A stretch of DNA of 64,000 nucleotides from Nymphaea colorata (Eukaryota > Streptophyta > Magnoliopsida > Nymphaeales > Nymphaeaceae), in NCBI RefSeq assembly GCF_008831285.2, contig NC_045141.1:14120106-14184105 (forward strand), written 5' to 3'. The notes under the pieces were generated by a model that saw only the letters and a program-made list of their open reading frames with translations, made no database searches and was not told the origin of the DNA. Position numbers and translations under genes: made by a program. Within the stretch, counting starts at the first letter, position 1. Every line of letters begins with the position of its first letter. Below, in pieces: positions 60,369 through 64,000 of this stretch.

Positions 60369-62553
60369 AGATTTTAACAAACAAGACAATATAGAAAGTT
60401 CTATTAAAGAAAATAAAGTCGCTAGAAAAATCCCCAGACGGTTGCCAAAAGATCCTGCTGAATAGGTGGAGTTGGACCACTGAGAACATGAATAGCCCCT
60501 TTAGTGTCTACCAAGGGCTCCTCATTTCCATTTTATATACATGATGACTTAAAACAAAACCTAAGTAGTGGACAAATGGACTTTGCCAACCTTGATTGAG
60601 TCCAAAAACACAGCCATCGGTCATAGCGCACCTGACATGGGTTTGACTGCATCCAGGCCATGTCCAAGGGCATACCCGTACCCGTGTCGACATGGGTACC
60701 TCATCCAAATAAAGTACCCATGTGTGTGTGTGTGTGTGTGCGTGTGTATATCTTAGACAGTGAGAGAGAGAGTGTGTCTCCCGCTATGCTCCATGAGGAG
60801 CGTCCGATCAAAATGGGATGTCATGGAGGTCTGACACCCTACGACCACCGAGAGTGGGTGGAGGTTGGGGATGGCTTTGTCTTTTCAGGTCAGACGGCTC
60901 AAGTGTTGTGTAATGGTGAGGAAGCGAGTGTTGCCTAAGGGCTCACTTCTTCTATATATGTATATATATTGTCATACATTGGTATCTCTACATGTGTGTT
61001 TGTCAATATGTATGATTAGTGTTTAGTCAATGTATGATTTGTATATCTATACATAATGTTTTGTGGGTTTATATGTGATTTTCTCTTCAATGGATTTTTA
61101 TTTTATTTTTTGTCTTTTCTTTTTGAGCTGAATTTTCAGCTCTCGAAGAACTAGCAGTTGGCTAGCTCCTTATTTTCTTTCTTGTTTTCCTTGTTGAAAA
61201 ATAAGGTCCCATGGTTTTAGAATATGGCCTGGGTACCATTTGTATGCAGTTTCTCATTAAGATAATTGAGTTTTTCAGAAGTATGAAAGTTCTGTTTTGG
61301 CTATATGCTGGAGTATCCTGCTTTGTCAGGTTTCAGGTTGTGTGCCTGAGTTGTTTGTGCTTGTTTTGGGCCTGATTTACAGAAAGGACCTTTGAGGGCA
61401 AAGTTGCAGTTAAGGAAAACAAAATATAAATAAAGGGAGATCATCGTCAATCAAATGCACTTGATCTTTTAAGACAACAGAAATCTTCAAGTTGCCCTCA
61501 ACTGATAATTGTTTTGCACGACGTGACAAACATTTTTGAAAAAGAACCTTTTTCAAGAGCCATATGCCATTAGAGAAAAATTTGTGCTTCCTCAGGGAGG
61601 GACAACTCTTTTCATATTATTGCCACACATAAGCAGGATTTTTTACTCAATGATCATGGAAACTATAGATTCTTCATGGACAACATAAAAGAACATTTTA
61701 TGCTTTTTAGGGTAAAGTATACAAGTACTGAGAAAGCCAGCCATTCACAACCACTGATGCAGGATGCTTCTGGGCTCTATGCATATAACAACTCTTCAAG
61801 GAAAAGATACAAATGTCACAAAAAAAGTAGAAAAATGTTTTCTTACCAGGCTAGTCCAAGAAAGCCAAATGCATAAAAAACCGACTCCCAGCCTAGGGAT
61901 TGGATAAATTCAGGAGCCAATAGAAGTCTGAAAGCATTTCAAAATAGACATAAGCAAATTGGTATTAGTTACAGGAAAATTTTAGAGCATAATCAAGCAA
62001 AAACTTAATGATCAATGGAAGCTTAGATAAGATAGACATTCTTCATTATTGAAGGTGAGAATAAAAATAAAACATATGTTTTATACTTTTATCCATCATT
62101 TATTTAAACTAAAAGCAAAAACATACATGTGCTCCTAAGATACTGCTTCGTCTGTGGCTTTCCATAATTTCATGCTTAGGAAGCAAATTGTAAAGGAAAA
62201 TAGTGGACAAGAACAGAGATAGATTAGAGAAAAAAGACCTGAATTTTATTTTCTCATGTAATATGCATTGCAGACACTATTAGAGGATCTACATACCCTA
62301 AGACACTTCCAACACTTAAGCCACCATAAACAAATCCAACCGCCCTAGATCGTTCCTCTCGAGGTATTGATCTGCACATAACCATAAGCCAATCAACATT
62401 TATGTGCATATATGTGTGTGTGTGTCTACATCCAAGCACATGAGAGAAGGTTCGACAAACATGGTTATTACCAAAAAGAAAAGGAAAAAAAAAAACTAAC
62501 CTGGCCATTATATCAGTTGCAGCTGAAGGAGACACACCTTCCCCAATTCCAAC
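19550..62553 (-). CDS. PHT4 / SLC17-type anion (phosphate) transporter of the major facilitator superfamily, last 12 exons; 5' part outside the window
   Basis: Exons in transcription order: 62553-62501, 62371-62297, 61927-61847, 58745-58684, 56470-56373, 55924-55809, 24243-24207, 20748-20653, 20202-20061, 19966-19914, 19834-19748, 19651-19550. All borders are GT-AG and phases agree. The sum is 1002 nt, 333 codons and a TAA. Motifs in order are [50 protein letters not shown], a polar cytoplasmic linker, [70 protein letters not shown] and [20 protein letters not shown]. This covers roughly the second half of transmembrane segments 1-6 and all of 7-12. PHT4 proteins move phosphate or other anions, mostly across plastid membranes; the targeting peptide is not visible, so location is inferred from the family. 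The frame is intact despite a 31.6-kb intron. Member number not assigned. Confidence 0.93.
21419..21625. repeat. Imperfect tandem repeat, period about 90-100 bp
   Basis: Units starting GARGCARCAAC occur at about 21419, 21510 and 21612. Each is followed by a GACCnCTG.. stretch, then GGTTTGTTTTCA-like and TTTTTAATCTnT pieces. An earlier degenerate GGCAGCAAC start lies near 21368. The units differ by several substitutions and short indels. Confidence 0.6.
21674..21708. repeat. (AT)n microsatellite
   Basis: A pure AT run inside the transporter intron. Confidence 0.95.
21783..21882. repeat. (ATGT)n / (GT)n microsatellite
   Basis: GTAT tetranucleotides grade into a GT dinucleotide run ending at about 21881. 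Confidence 0.9.
23836..24067 (+). mobile_element. Solo LTR, 232 bp, with 5-bp target duplication GAAGG
   Basis: It starts TGTTGAATAATATG and ends CACGTAACA, so it has TG..CA ends. GAAGG lies immediately before (23831-23835) and immediately after (24068-24072). Inside are a TATA-like CTTTATAAATAAGG near 23890 and a (CT)n tract near 24001-24040. This is the normal product of recombination between the two LTRs of a former element. Its architecture resembles the LTRs of element A, but the sequence is different, so it comes from another Copia-type family. Confidence 0.85.
24713..24879 (+). repeat. Element A 5' LTR
   Basis: 167 bp, TG..CA. A TATA-like TATATAAAG at about 24824-24832 lies in it as a promoter candidate. 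Confidence 0.95.
24880..25399 (+). other. Element A primer-binding site and GC-rich leader
   Basis: After the binding site come about 380 bases rich in CGCCGC/CTCGTCTC repeats. Three frames stay open here by composition (for example 24929-25360, Arg/Ser-rich), but none resembles a protein family. It is best read as untranslated leader. Confidence 0.7.
25400..29623 (+). CDS. Element A gag-pol polyprotein, Copia type, 1407 residues, intact
   Basis: Domain order is Gag, protease, integrase, reverse transcriptase, RNase H, which defines Copia. The capsid-like Gag lies in residues about 30-210. The zinc knuckle [14 protein letters not shown] is near 251, the protease WLIDSGAST near 350, the pre-integrase [10 protein letters not shown] near 481, and the integrase core from FDVWGPS near 537. 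The RT motif [11 protein letters not shown] is near 1003 with the catalytic YVDDIIVTG near 1091, and RNase H YVDADYAG is near 1252. There is no internal stop or frameshift. The ATG at 25400 follows the leader, and the TGA at 29621-29623 overlaps the polypurine tract. With near-identical LTRs this copy could still be mobile, though activity cannot be read from sequence. Confidence 0.97.
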   Translation: MSEISSGANTSSFVSSGEMKSSPFSSIITKMDGGNYEMWAMQVKRTLIAHEKEHLILEPEPVQKVGKYTTWFKDNSLVMVWIVGTLSQDIANEVLHKESAKDMWDSLVATYSQARNETRIMQLHHDIHQMRQDGRPLHTYYSSLKSMFERLNSYFPACKCEQQKAYRDMLMVGVFLSGLDSVYESAKNQMLTSPSIPPIDEAYSRLSRIPIPASTVLDTISAMLATRGRGGSLFARGRGCRGRGNTTSRPVCQFCHRIGHTVDKCWQKHGRPAVANQTVFTDSPEQPKTQHTVSSSELRVDDIISQLRNLIGDRTQQAPDPTTSTITTAASASSSGMYSDYTPATDTTDWLIDSGASTHLCGDKAQFTSYVPTPPGRSVILADGKYSPVVGHGEVQLTSSLPLQHVLHAPEFPHSLLSISQITRDLNCRAIFDSYSLVFQDILTGRVIGSGREQGGLYRLVHLFPFAGSTSLGSSSSSAYTWHLRFGHLPFQKLLHVLPQLSPKSSFQCESCQLGKHHRSSFPPQPSRSSHSVFELLHFDVWGPSRTPDLQGHRYYHVAVDDHSRVSWVFLMKNKSEVGHVIKNFINEILTQFDTCVKIVRSDNALEFCASSLEQFFRDKGIIHQTSCAYTSQQNGVAERKHRHILDVARTIIIHSHVPHSYWGDAVLTACYLINRMLSSVLGNLIPISVLFPDRDLFSVPPRVFGCVAFVQLLGPGRDKLSPRAIKTIFVGYSRTQKGYRCYDPSTRRYYVSADVTFFESTSFFSPNGTQLRAPELNDEVHLPLPLMSCPKPVDSRFGAVYQRRTKPVAPAHCAPVPSPSTPKVIPDTNSADNSLCNDDIGECHEHVHAPNELDMPIAQRKGKRSCTLHPISGHLSMDRLTPMYRQFVKGLSAIALPQTPMDALSDPKWAAAMQEEMDALQSRGTWTLVTPSADAAIVGCRWVFTIKYRADGSIDRYKARLVAKGYTQTYGVDYYDTFSPVARHASLRILLAVAVSKNWSLSQLDVKNTFLYGDLHEEVYMQQPPGFVAEGECQKVCRLRKAIYGLKQSPRAWFQKLSENIENEGFRRSSTDHSLFVKKTSTGTVIVLVYVDDIIVTGDDDQGISNIKDVLGQHFVTKDLGELRYFLGIEFARNRKGLIMCQRKYVTDVLQETGMLGCRPASTPMDINTRLYDDDTEDVDARQYRGIVGKLLYITVTRPDIAYAVSRVSQFMDKPKKVHWDAAMMILRYLKNSPGTGLFFQNGTSLTISVYVDADYAGCPSDRKSTTGFCVFIGSNLVTWKSKKQTVVARSSAESEYRAMAQGTAEVMWVRSLMLDLTVEVPLPMQLLCDNKAALFIANNPAFHERTKHVEVDCHYARDMIQKGFVSTSHISTTGQTADIFTKALARGPFQSCCSKLSLFDIYAPT
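29631..29797 (+). repeat. Element A 3' LTR
   Basis: 167 bp, one difference from the 5' copy; followed by target duplication TTCAT. Confidence 0.95.
29803..30162 (-). other. Original intron sequence between elements A and B
   Basis: AT-rich, no repeat structure or coding signal seen. It ends in ATATC, the target duplication of element B. Confidence 0.6.
30163..30398 (+). repeat. Element B 5' LTR
   Basis: 236 bp, TG..CA, immediately followed by the primer-binding site. Confidence 0.95.
30399..30757 (+). other. Element B primer-binding site and CG-rich leader minisatellite
   Basis: After TGGTATCAGAGC comes a very CG-rich tract. In about 30525-30665 a 30-bp unit containing CTTTCCTGCGTCGCCG repeats about four times with changes. 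Frames in it read as Val/Ala/Arg-rich low complexity and are not taken as genes. Confidence 0.75.
30758..33948 (+). pseudogene. Element B gag-pol, 5' part (Gag to early RT), with nonsense codons and a frameshift
   Basis: Gag starts MMAEAMTPK. The zinc knuckle [14 protein letters not shown], protease [11 protein letters not shown], pre-integrase [10 protein letters not shown], integrase ([11 protein letters not shown]) and the first RT motifs ([19 protein letters not shown]) follow in Copia order. Breaks seen are a TAG at 31082-31084 where a Trp is expected, a TAG at 31289-31291 and another at 32317-32319 where Gln is expected, and a frameshift between about 32150 and 32200. Element C then cuts the RT after LYGLKQSP. 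The three nonsense codons fit single C-to-T or G-to-A changes (CAG or TGG to TAG). It cannot make a full polyprotein. Confidence 0.93.
33949..36196 (-). repeat. Element C 3' LTR (2248 bp)
   Basis: It matches the 5' LTR in length once D is removed. Open frames in it (for example near 35406-35858) recur in both LTRs and are not genes. A hairpin with 14-bp arms GTTTTTGCTGAAAA / TTTTCAGCAAAAAC lies at 35180-35236. Confidence 0.95.
36244..39510 (-). pseudogene. Element C pol: protease end, RT, RNase H, integrase, chromodomain-like tail; frameshifted
   Basis: Three pieces make up the coding region. Bases 39510-39307 carry the protease end ([13 protein letters not shown]). Bases 39355-36509 (up to 948 codons) carry RT with [11 protein letters not shown] and FIDDVLVYS, RNase H near [13 protein letters not shown], the integrase HHCC zinc finger (H..H..CLVC) and the D-D-E core ([24 protein letters not shown]). 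Bases 36654-36244 carry the rest, ending [19 protein letters not shown], similar to the C-terminal chromodomain of Tekay-type chromoviruses. Frameshifts lie near 39325 (in an A-rich run) and near 36640. Together with the stop at the Gag/protease border they make this copy non-autonomous. Confidence 0.92.
39535..40746 (-). pseudogene. Element C gag and start of protease, ended by a premature stop
   Basis: It starts [17 protein letters not shown], a basic Arg/Gly-rich N-terminus (ATG at 40746; an upstream in-frame start at 40773 is less likely). The retrotransposon Gag domain follows ([18 protein letters not shown]..), then the zinc knuckle [14 protein letters not shown] and the protease motif [16 protein letters not shown] at 39537-39535 interrupts the frame. 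The same frame resumes after it with protease sequence, so this is a nonsense change rather than a natural end. Confidence 0.9.
40937..40948 (-). other. Element C primer-binding site (variant)
   Basis: TGGTATCAGAAC on the minus strand, four bases from the 5' LTR. Elements A, B, D and E carry TGGTATCAGAGC here. Confidence 0.75.
40953..40970 (-). repeat. Element C 5' LTR, 18-bp piece cut off by element D
   Basis: TGTCACGACCCAATTTTT equals the first 18 bases of the 33949 LTR copy. Its last five T are one copy of the D target duplication. Confidence 0.95.
40971..41389 (+). repeat. Element D 5' LTR, with a large palindrome
   Basis: TATAAATA lies at 41237-41244. Upstream of it, 41147-41212 forms a hairpin: 14-bp outer arms AAACTAGCCGTTGG / CCAACGGCTAGTTT and 14-bp inner arms GTTCCAACAGCTCT / AGAGCTGTTGGAAC around an ATTA loop. 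Confidence 0.95.
41600..44172 (+). CDS. Element D gag-pol, first part (Gag, protease, integrase), interrupted by element E
   Basis: The ATG at 41600 opens [12 protein letters not shown]. The Gag domain ([19 protein letters not shown]), zinc knuckle [14 protein letters not shown] near residue 283, protease [12 protein letters not shown] near 397, pre-integrase WHQRLGHPN near 532 and integrase ([11 protein letters not shown]) follow without a break. The frame stops only where element E entered after GAT-ATA-AT. Adding the part from 49519 completes the codon (AT|C) and gives 4290 nt, 1429 residues, with no stop, so D was intact when E landed. Confidence 0.95.
44173..44578 (-). repeat. Element E 3' LTR with (AG)n tract
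   Basis: 406 bp; the AG tract is at about 44223-44262, two bases longer than in the other LTR. Confidence 0.95.
44573..48889 (-). CDS. Element E gag-pol polyprotein, Copia type, 1438 residues, intact
   Basis: The start is placed at [12 protein letters not shown] (ATG at 48889), where Gag homology begins ([18 protein letters not shown]). The zinc knuckle [14 protein letters not shown] lies near residue 271, protease [13 protein letters not shown] near 335, pre-integrase WHSRLGHCG near 497, integrase FSDVWGPAP near 566, [15 protein letters not shown] with YVDDIVITG near 1113, and RNase [16 protein letters not shown] near 1281. The TAA lies just inside the 3' LTR (LEGGC then stop), so coding overlaps the LTR by a few bases. 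No stop or frameshift is present. The frame stays open upstream through the primer-binding site into the LTR, but that part precedes any Gag homology. Confidence 0.97.
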   Translation of the reverse strand: MENLSHSGMSSSFLPHLITEKLNHENYLIWKRQIMPFIRSQGLFGHLDGSTKAPPISVLQEIKNEAGEVIAVHEDNNPEHVMWMRRDQSLVAYILSTLSQQVLLSVSDDCTAEELWETLANTFSQISEARIMYLKKEFQNLSKGSTSIMDYLGRIKAVADQLAASGNNISDKEKVQQTLNGLGHDYHALITALEVLPVLPSFNELQGKLLQHEMNMKRVIERTDQGNSQNVLAMNVKFGKSHGNSNHGGRGILPTPHNQGMSPLDTSRKIPICFQCNKKGHMKAQCWFNPQNKNKRVRHDYKQGGQSSKSTAEDMQQLLMAAFSKMTIKQNEQGEWFLDSGAATHVTGNAGKLTNLSPHYGRSCIITGDGKSHPITHIGNAHIPLSSSSLSLSNVVLAPNIKKNIISISKLIDDTSSSVEFTPSSVYVKDLQTKKMFARGERQGNMYVLKECLPKDSSTFDIGLKTFSLSHNASSVPSSCHFQSKVRGPNQFLESDLWHSRLGHCGRHFIEKLVTDSLIPRSSLPLTSSVKKCSSCGLCKSHVLPFHNINQRASKPFETIFSDVWGPAPIDSMSGSRYYVLFIDSYSRFTWIYFMKHKSEVPHIFRNFYAMIQTKFSSNVVHFQCDGGGEYSSLDFIEFLLEKGITRQISCPYTPQQNGVVERKHRHIVESAMSMMHDTNVPISLWTEAFHTAVYIINCLPMTLLMSKSPYFTLLGKQPDYKNLKVFGCVCYVHVDAALRNKFQDKAIQCRFVGYADEYKGFRCYDPTTKRIKTSRNVIFDEHSFDNTNEMPMTIESYDPWTSTQLFNADPVIENDVPQSEDSERAIQPSDMAQSENQEDPTQSSSHHENNNEQSNDAHRYSGLIYSRRLRDRDAHSEEDNMPHLRRSQRIRHPIHRWVSYDSLSLDFQLFMAKIGKEEEPTSFDQASKSHHWRKAMKEEMDALHECGTWEIVPRPHEKNVVGSKWVYKIKYKPDGSIERHKARLVAKGFTQQYGEDYDETFSPVIKMGTIRVIISLAVEYGWRLHQMDVKNAFLHGDLREEVYMEQPPGYTKGDSHAWVCKLRKSIYGLKQASRSWFDSFSCKIQECGFRRCPLDHSLFIYRKENIFTLLLIYVDDIVITGNSEKHIEEAKVLMMQNFKMKELGDLRFFLGVEIDRHNNRLTLTQQKYTLDLLKKSGMSDCKPVGTPSVLNQRLSAQDGELYEDPTQYRSIVGALQYLTFTRPDIIYAVNQVSQFMHAPRDTHMDAVKRILRYLKGTAGDGLVYGKSENITTGHQLMTFTDADWAGDPDQRKSISGFCIFIGRNLVSWSCRKQKAVARSSTEAEYRCMAAGTAEVTWVRHLLEDIGEKIKTSMLMCDNQSAINIAFNPVQHGRTKHIEIDQHFVRQKVEDKEIQPIYVRTDEQVADLFTKGLTKERFWFLKGKLYMVQNHAQLEGGC
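49110..49513 (-). repeat. Element E 5' LTR
   Basis: 404 bp. Element-sense TATAAATA at 49263-49256 is the promoter candidate; a (CT)n tract lies downstream of it (49197-49162). Confidence 0.95.
49519..51235 (+). CDS. Element D gag-pol, second part (end of integrase region, RT, RNase H)
   Basis: It continues the frame broken by element E. It contains the RT motifs [33 protein letters not shown] and the catalytic YVDDMIITG (near residue 1114 of the joined protein), then RNase [16 protein letters not shown] (near 1277). It ends with TAA at 51233-51235, just before the purine tract. No breaks were seen. Confidence 0.95.
51249..51668 (+). repeat. Element D 3' LTR
   Basis: 420 bp, same palindrome as the 5' copy; followed by TTTTT and the resumed element C LTR. 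Confidence 0.95.
51669..53903 (-). repeat. Element C 5' LTR, main piece
   Basis: It resumes the LTR cut at 40970 (with the duplicated TTTTT) and ends GTGGGGCTTACA at 53903. With the 18-bp piece it restores exactly 2248 bp. Confidence 0.95.
53909..55000 (+). pseudogene. Element B pol, 3' part (RT end and RNase H)
   Basis: It resumes right after the CTCCT duplication with [11 protein letters not shown], joining KQSP upstream. This half is itself open: [16 protein letters not shown], then RNase [16 protein letters not shown] and [11 protein letters not shown], ending KLEGEC with TAG at 54998-55000 inside the 3' LTR. It cannot be expressed as part of the polyprotein because element C and the upstream stops precede it. 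Confidence 0.92.
54995..55232 (+). repeat. Element B 3' LTR
   Basis: 238 bp; differs from the 5' LTR by about two substitutions and a 2-bp indel; followed by ATATC. Confidence 0.95.
55298..55365. repeat. 34-bp tandem duplication in the transporter intron
   Basis: GTGGAAACTTCGACTGTCAA followed by GGCCAAATCTT occurs twice head to tail. Confidence 0.85.
56645..56728. repeat. 42-bp tandem duplication upstream of exon 56470-56373
   Basis: GCCATCAGGGAAGTCATGTT starts at 56645 and again at 56687 with one visible difference near the end of the unit. Confidence 0.9.
56729..58683 (-). other. Transporter intron between the linker exons, no structured content seen
   Basis: AT-rich intron sequence, with a T-run near 57730. 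Short frames on + have no family resemblance. Confidence 0.5.
59150..60010. repeat. Intron segment with LTR-like architecture; diverged copy at 60960-61720
   Basis: It begins TGTTAGGACTTAGGAGTTAGG. It has an (AT)n run (59324-59375), a T-rich tract, then a palindromic AGCTGTTGG..CCAACAGCT and TCTTCTCTTCTAC..TATATATAT, the same order of parts as the element D LTR. Its downstream half (about 59560-60010) aligns loosely with 61200-61720 (shared GGGCCTGATTTA, ATAGATTC(C/T)TCATGGACA). Confidence 0.4.
60239..60369. repeat. Inverted (TG)n/(CA)n microsatellite pair around a GGGTAC-rich core
   Basis: TATATG(TG)n TAC at 60239-60256 faces TAC(AC)n ATATATA at 60337-60369, which could fold into a hairpin. 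The core has CACGG/GGGTAC motifs, also present near 60670-60690. Confidence 0.7.
60719..60748. repeat. (GT)n microsatellite
   Basis: A GT run next to degenerate ACCCGTACCCGTGTCGACATG sequence. Confidence 0.9.
60960..61720. repeat. Diverged second copy of the intron segment at 59150-60010
   Basis: Homology is clearest in 61200-61720. The upstream part has a T-rich tract and CTAGCAGTTGGCTAGC, matching the palindromic part of the other copy only loosely. Confidence 0.35.
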
Positions 62554-63054
62554 CTGAACTTAAAAGACAGGCACTTGGCCTCTTTAGAAAACTTACATTT
62601 GTATGACTAGAAGGAAAAGGATAAGAAAGATGCTCTGATACAGCTAGCATATCGAAAATAAAAAAACAGGCTCAAGTTTTGAGCCCATAACAAATCCATA
62701 CTCGAGTTTTTGAGTTGAACAATGAGGCCCTCAAGTTCTCAGCTTTCACCTATATTCACAAATGACTGCCTTTGCTAACAGAGATGAATGGAAAGAGTTT
62801 TTTCTCTTTTTAACGACAAAATTACCCCGACCACCACATCCCTCCTGGCAGCTGCCTGTTTGTGTCCCTCCCTTCCCGACCTTGCCTCCTTTCCTTCCCA
62901 ACCAGAGACAGACCTGATACGAGAAGGGAACAGTCACCTTCTCCCATATAGTCACCCTCCGTACTCAGGCCTCTCTCTCCCTTTCTGATAATAGAGATGC
63001 CCAACAGGAGAGGGCGACAGTTGCCCTCTGTAGTCGGATGAGTGCATCATTTCA
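62554..63054 (-). other. Presumed upstream intron of the transporter gene
   Basis: No further transporter exon was recognised between 62554 and the right edge, so the preceding exon lies beyond 64000 or is too short to see. Confidence 0.5.
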
Positions 63055-63570
63055 GATGCAACCAAGGTGCCGGCGAGGTTGAAGCACTTTGACAATGGAA
63101 GGAAAATACATGCCCTCTATGTAAAAGATGGATTATGTGTGCACAGGGAAATGCATGAGAGAGATGTGGTCTCATGGACTTCACTGATATTGGGTCATGT
63201 GCAACATGGATAGTATGCCAAGTAGCCAACCCTTTTCTCATGGATGTTGCAAGAGGAATTAAGCCTTGCCATTCATTTTTGCAGGCTTTGAGGCAAGGAG
63301 AGAAGATACACACTCGATTGGTGGAAACAGGCACACCTATTAATTTGATAGTGGAAAACAGTCTTTTGCACCTGTATGTTAAATGCTTTGTCATGGACGC
63401 TACTATGAAGCTGTTCAATAGAATACCTGTTAGAAGCCTGGTGCATGGAATGAGATGATTTCTAGTAATGTGAAATGCCGACTACCAGAAGAGGACATGG
63501 AGCTGATGCATAGAATGAACTCGAGCAACGTTAAGCCCAATAACTTCAACTATGCTATATGCACTTGATG
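63055..63570 (+). pseudogene. Pentatricopeptide-repeat (PPR) protein fragment, decayed
   Basis: Pieces in different frames follow PPR (PLS-type) order: DNGRKIHALYVKDG, MHERDVVSWTSLILGHVQHG, LRQGEKIHTRLVETG, NSLLHLYVKC, KLFNRIPVRS, AWNEMISS and NSSNVKPNNFNYA. At least two frameshifts and a stop separate them, and no start or full set of repeats is present. Functional PPR proteins bind organellar RNA; this relic cannot. It lies antisense to, and probably inside, the upstream part of the transporter gene. Confidence 0.75.
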
Positions 63571-64000
63571 ATCAACTGCACCTTTGTGCATTATAAGAGA
63601 ATGTAGCTTCCTAATATGATGTTTGTGTTAAATTCTTGAAACAGTTAAGCTTGTAATTCCAATCTGATGCCATCTTGAAGAGAAAAAAACATTATGTCCT
63701 TTTGAATTCTCAGGTGAATTCCAAGTAGGAGCTGATGGTCGGAGCGTGTGCAGGACTGTATCTCTTGGTGTGCTTTGCTAAATGGGATCTGTAATGCTGA
63801 AATGTGAATGTCTTTTGGGCAGATATACAACCACAGGTTATTTTTGTTGTATTGAATGCTATTGTGGGCATTCAGACAAACACATGGGACACATTCACAC
63901 TATTGATTTGCAAGCCTCATAAAAACTTCACAAAAACTGAGCAAGCATTCACAAAAAGAATATGTAAAACATGAAAATGCTGATAAAGGATCATAGGTAT
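63571..64000. other. Right-edge sequence without recognised content
   Basis: No coding or repeat structure was recognised on either strand. Confidence 0.4.

Noticed and set aside
60660-60938. 92-codon plus-strand frame with [20 protein letters not shown]
   Set aside because: Crosses a GT microsatellite in a transporter intron; no family resemblance and no splice context.
1-64000. CRISPR arrays, bacterial operons, rRNA or tRNA genes
   Set aside because: No spaced short repeats, ribosome-binding patterns or recognisable rRNA/tRNA structures were seen; a tRNA scan was not possible by eye, so small tRNA genes could be missed.

Overview
The window is nuclear DNA of a flowering plant. Genes are split by GT-AG introns, intergenic DNA is AT-rich, TA/GA/GT microsatellites are common, and about half of the window is LTR retrotransposon. 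Nothing bacterial, viral or organellar was seen. The species cannot be named from the sequence alone.

Layout: (1) 1-1771: a pectinesterase-inhibitor (PMEI) domain gene on +, with an inverted, broken PMEI fragment at the left edge. (2) 1772-7812: gene-poor DNA with microsatellites, small tandem duplications and relics of non-autonomous transposons. (3) 7813-10609: a complete nine-exon GH79 heparanase-like gene on +, whose exons join to an open 535-codon frame. (4) 10610-19549: no recognised gene, but a 2.4-2.9 kb tandem segmental duplication and a hAT-like MITE. (5) 19550-62553 on -: the last 12 exons (333 codons and stop, all splice phases consistent) of a PHT4/SLC17-type anion transporter; its first exons lie beyond the right edge. 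(6) 63055-63570 on +: a decayed pentatricopeptide-repeat (PPR) fragment.

The most striking feature is intron 24244-55808 of the transporter gene, 31,565 bp long. It holds one Copia element (A, 24713-29797) and, 365 bp away, a four-level nest. Copia B (30163-55232) was hit in its reverse transcriptase by Gypsy C (33949-53903, minus). C was hit in its own 5' LTR by Copia D (40971-51668). D was hit in its polyprotein by Copia E (44173-49513, minus). All five have TG..CA LTR ends and exact 5-bp target-site duplications (TSDs): TTCAT, ATATC, CTCCT, TTTTT, ATAAT. Removing them leaves an intron of about 1.4 kb with intact splice sites. LTR divergence read by eye agrees with the nesting order: B and C show scattered substitutions, while D and E differ almost only in simple-repeat length. 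A, D (once E is removed) and E keep open gag-pol frames; B and C are broken.

A 232-bp solo LTR with TSD GAAGG (23836-24067) lies in the next intron downstream. The plant genes have no operon-like relationship: cell-wall pectin control, a secreted glycosidase and a membrane transporter are simply neighbours.
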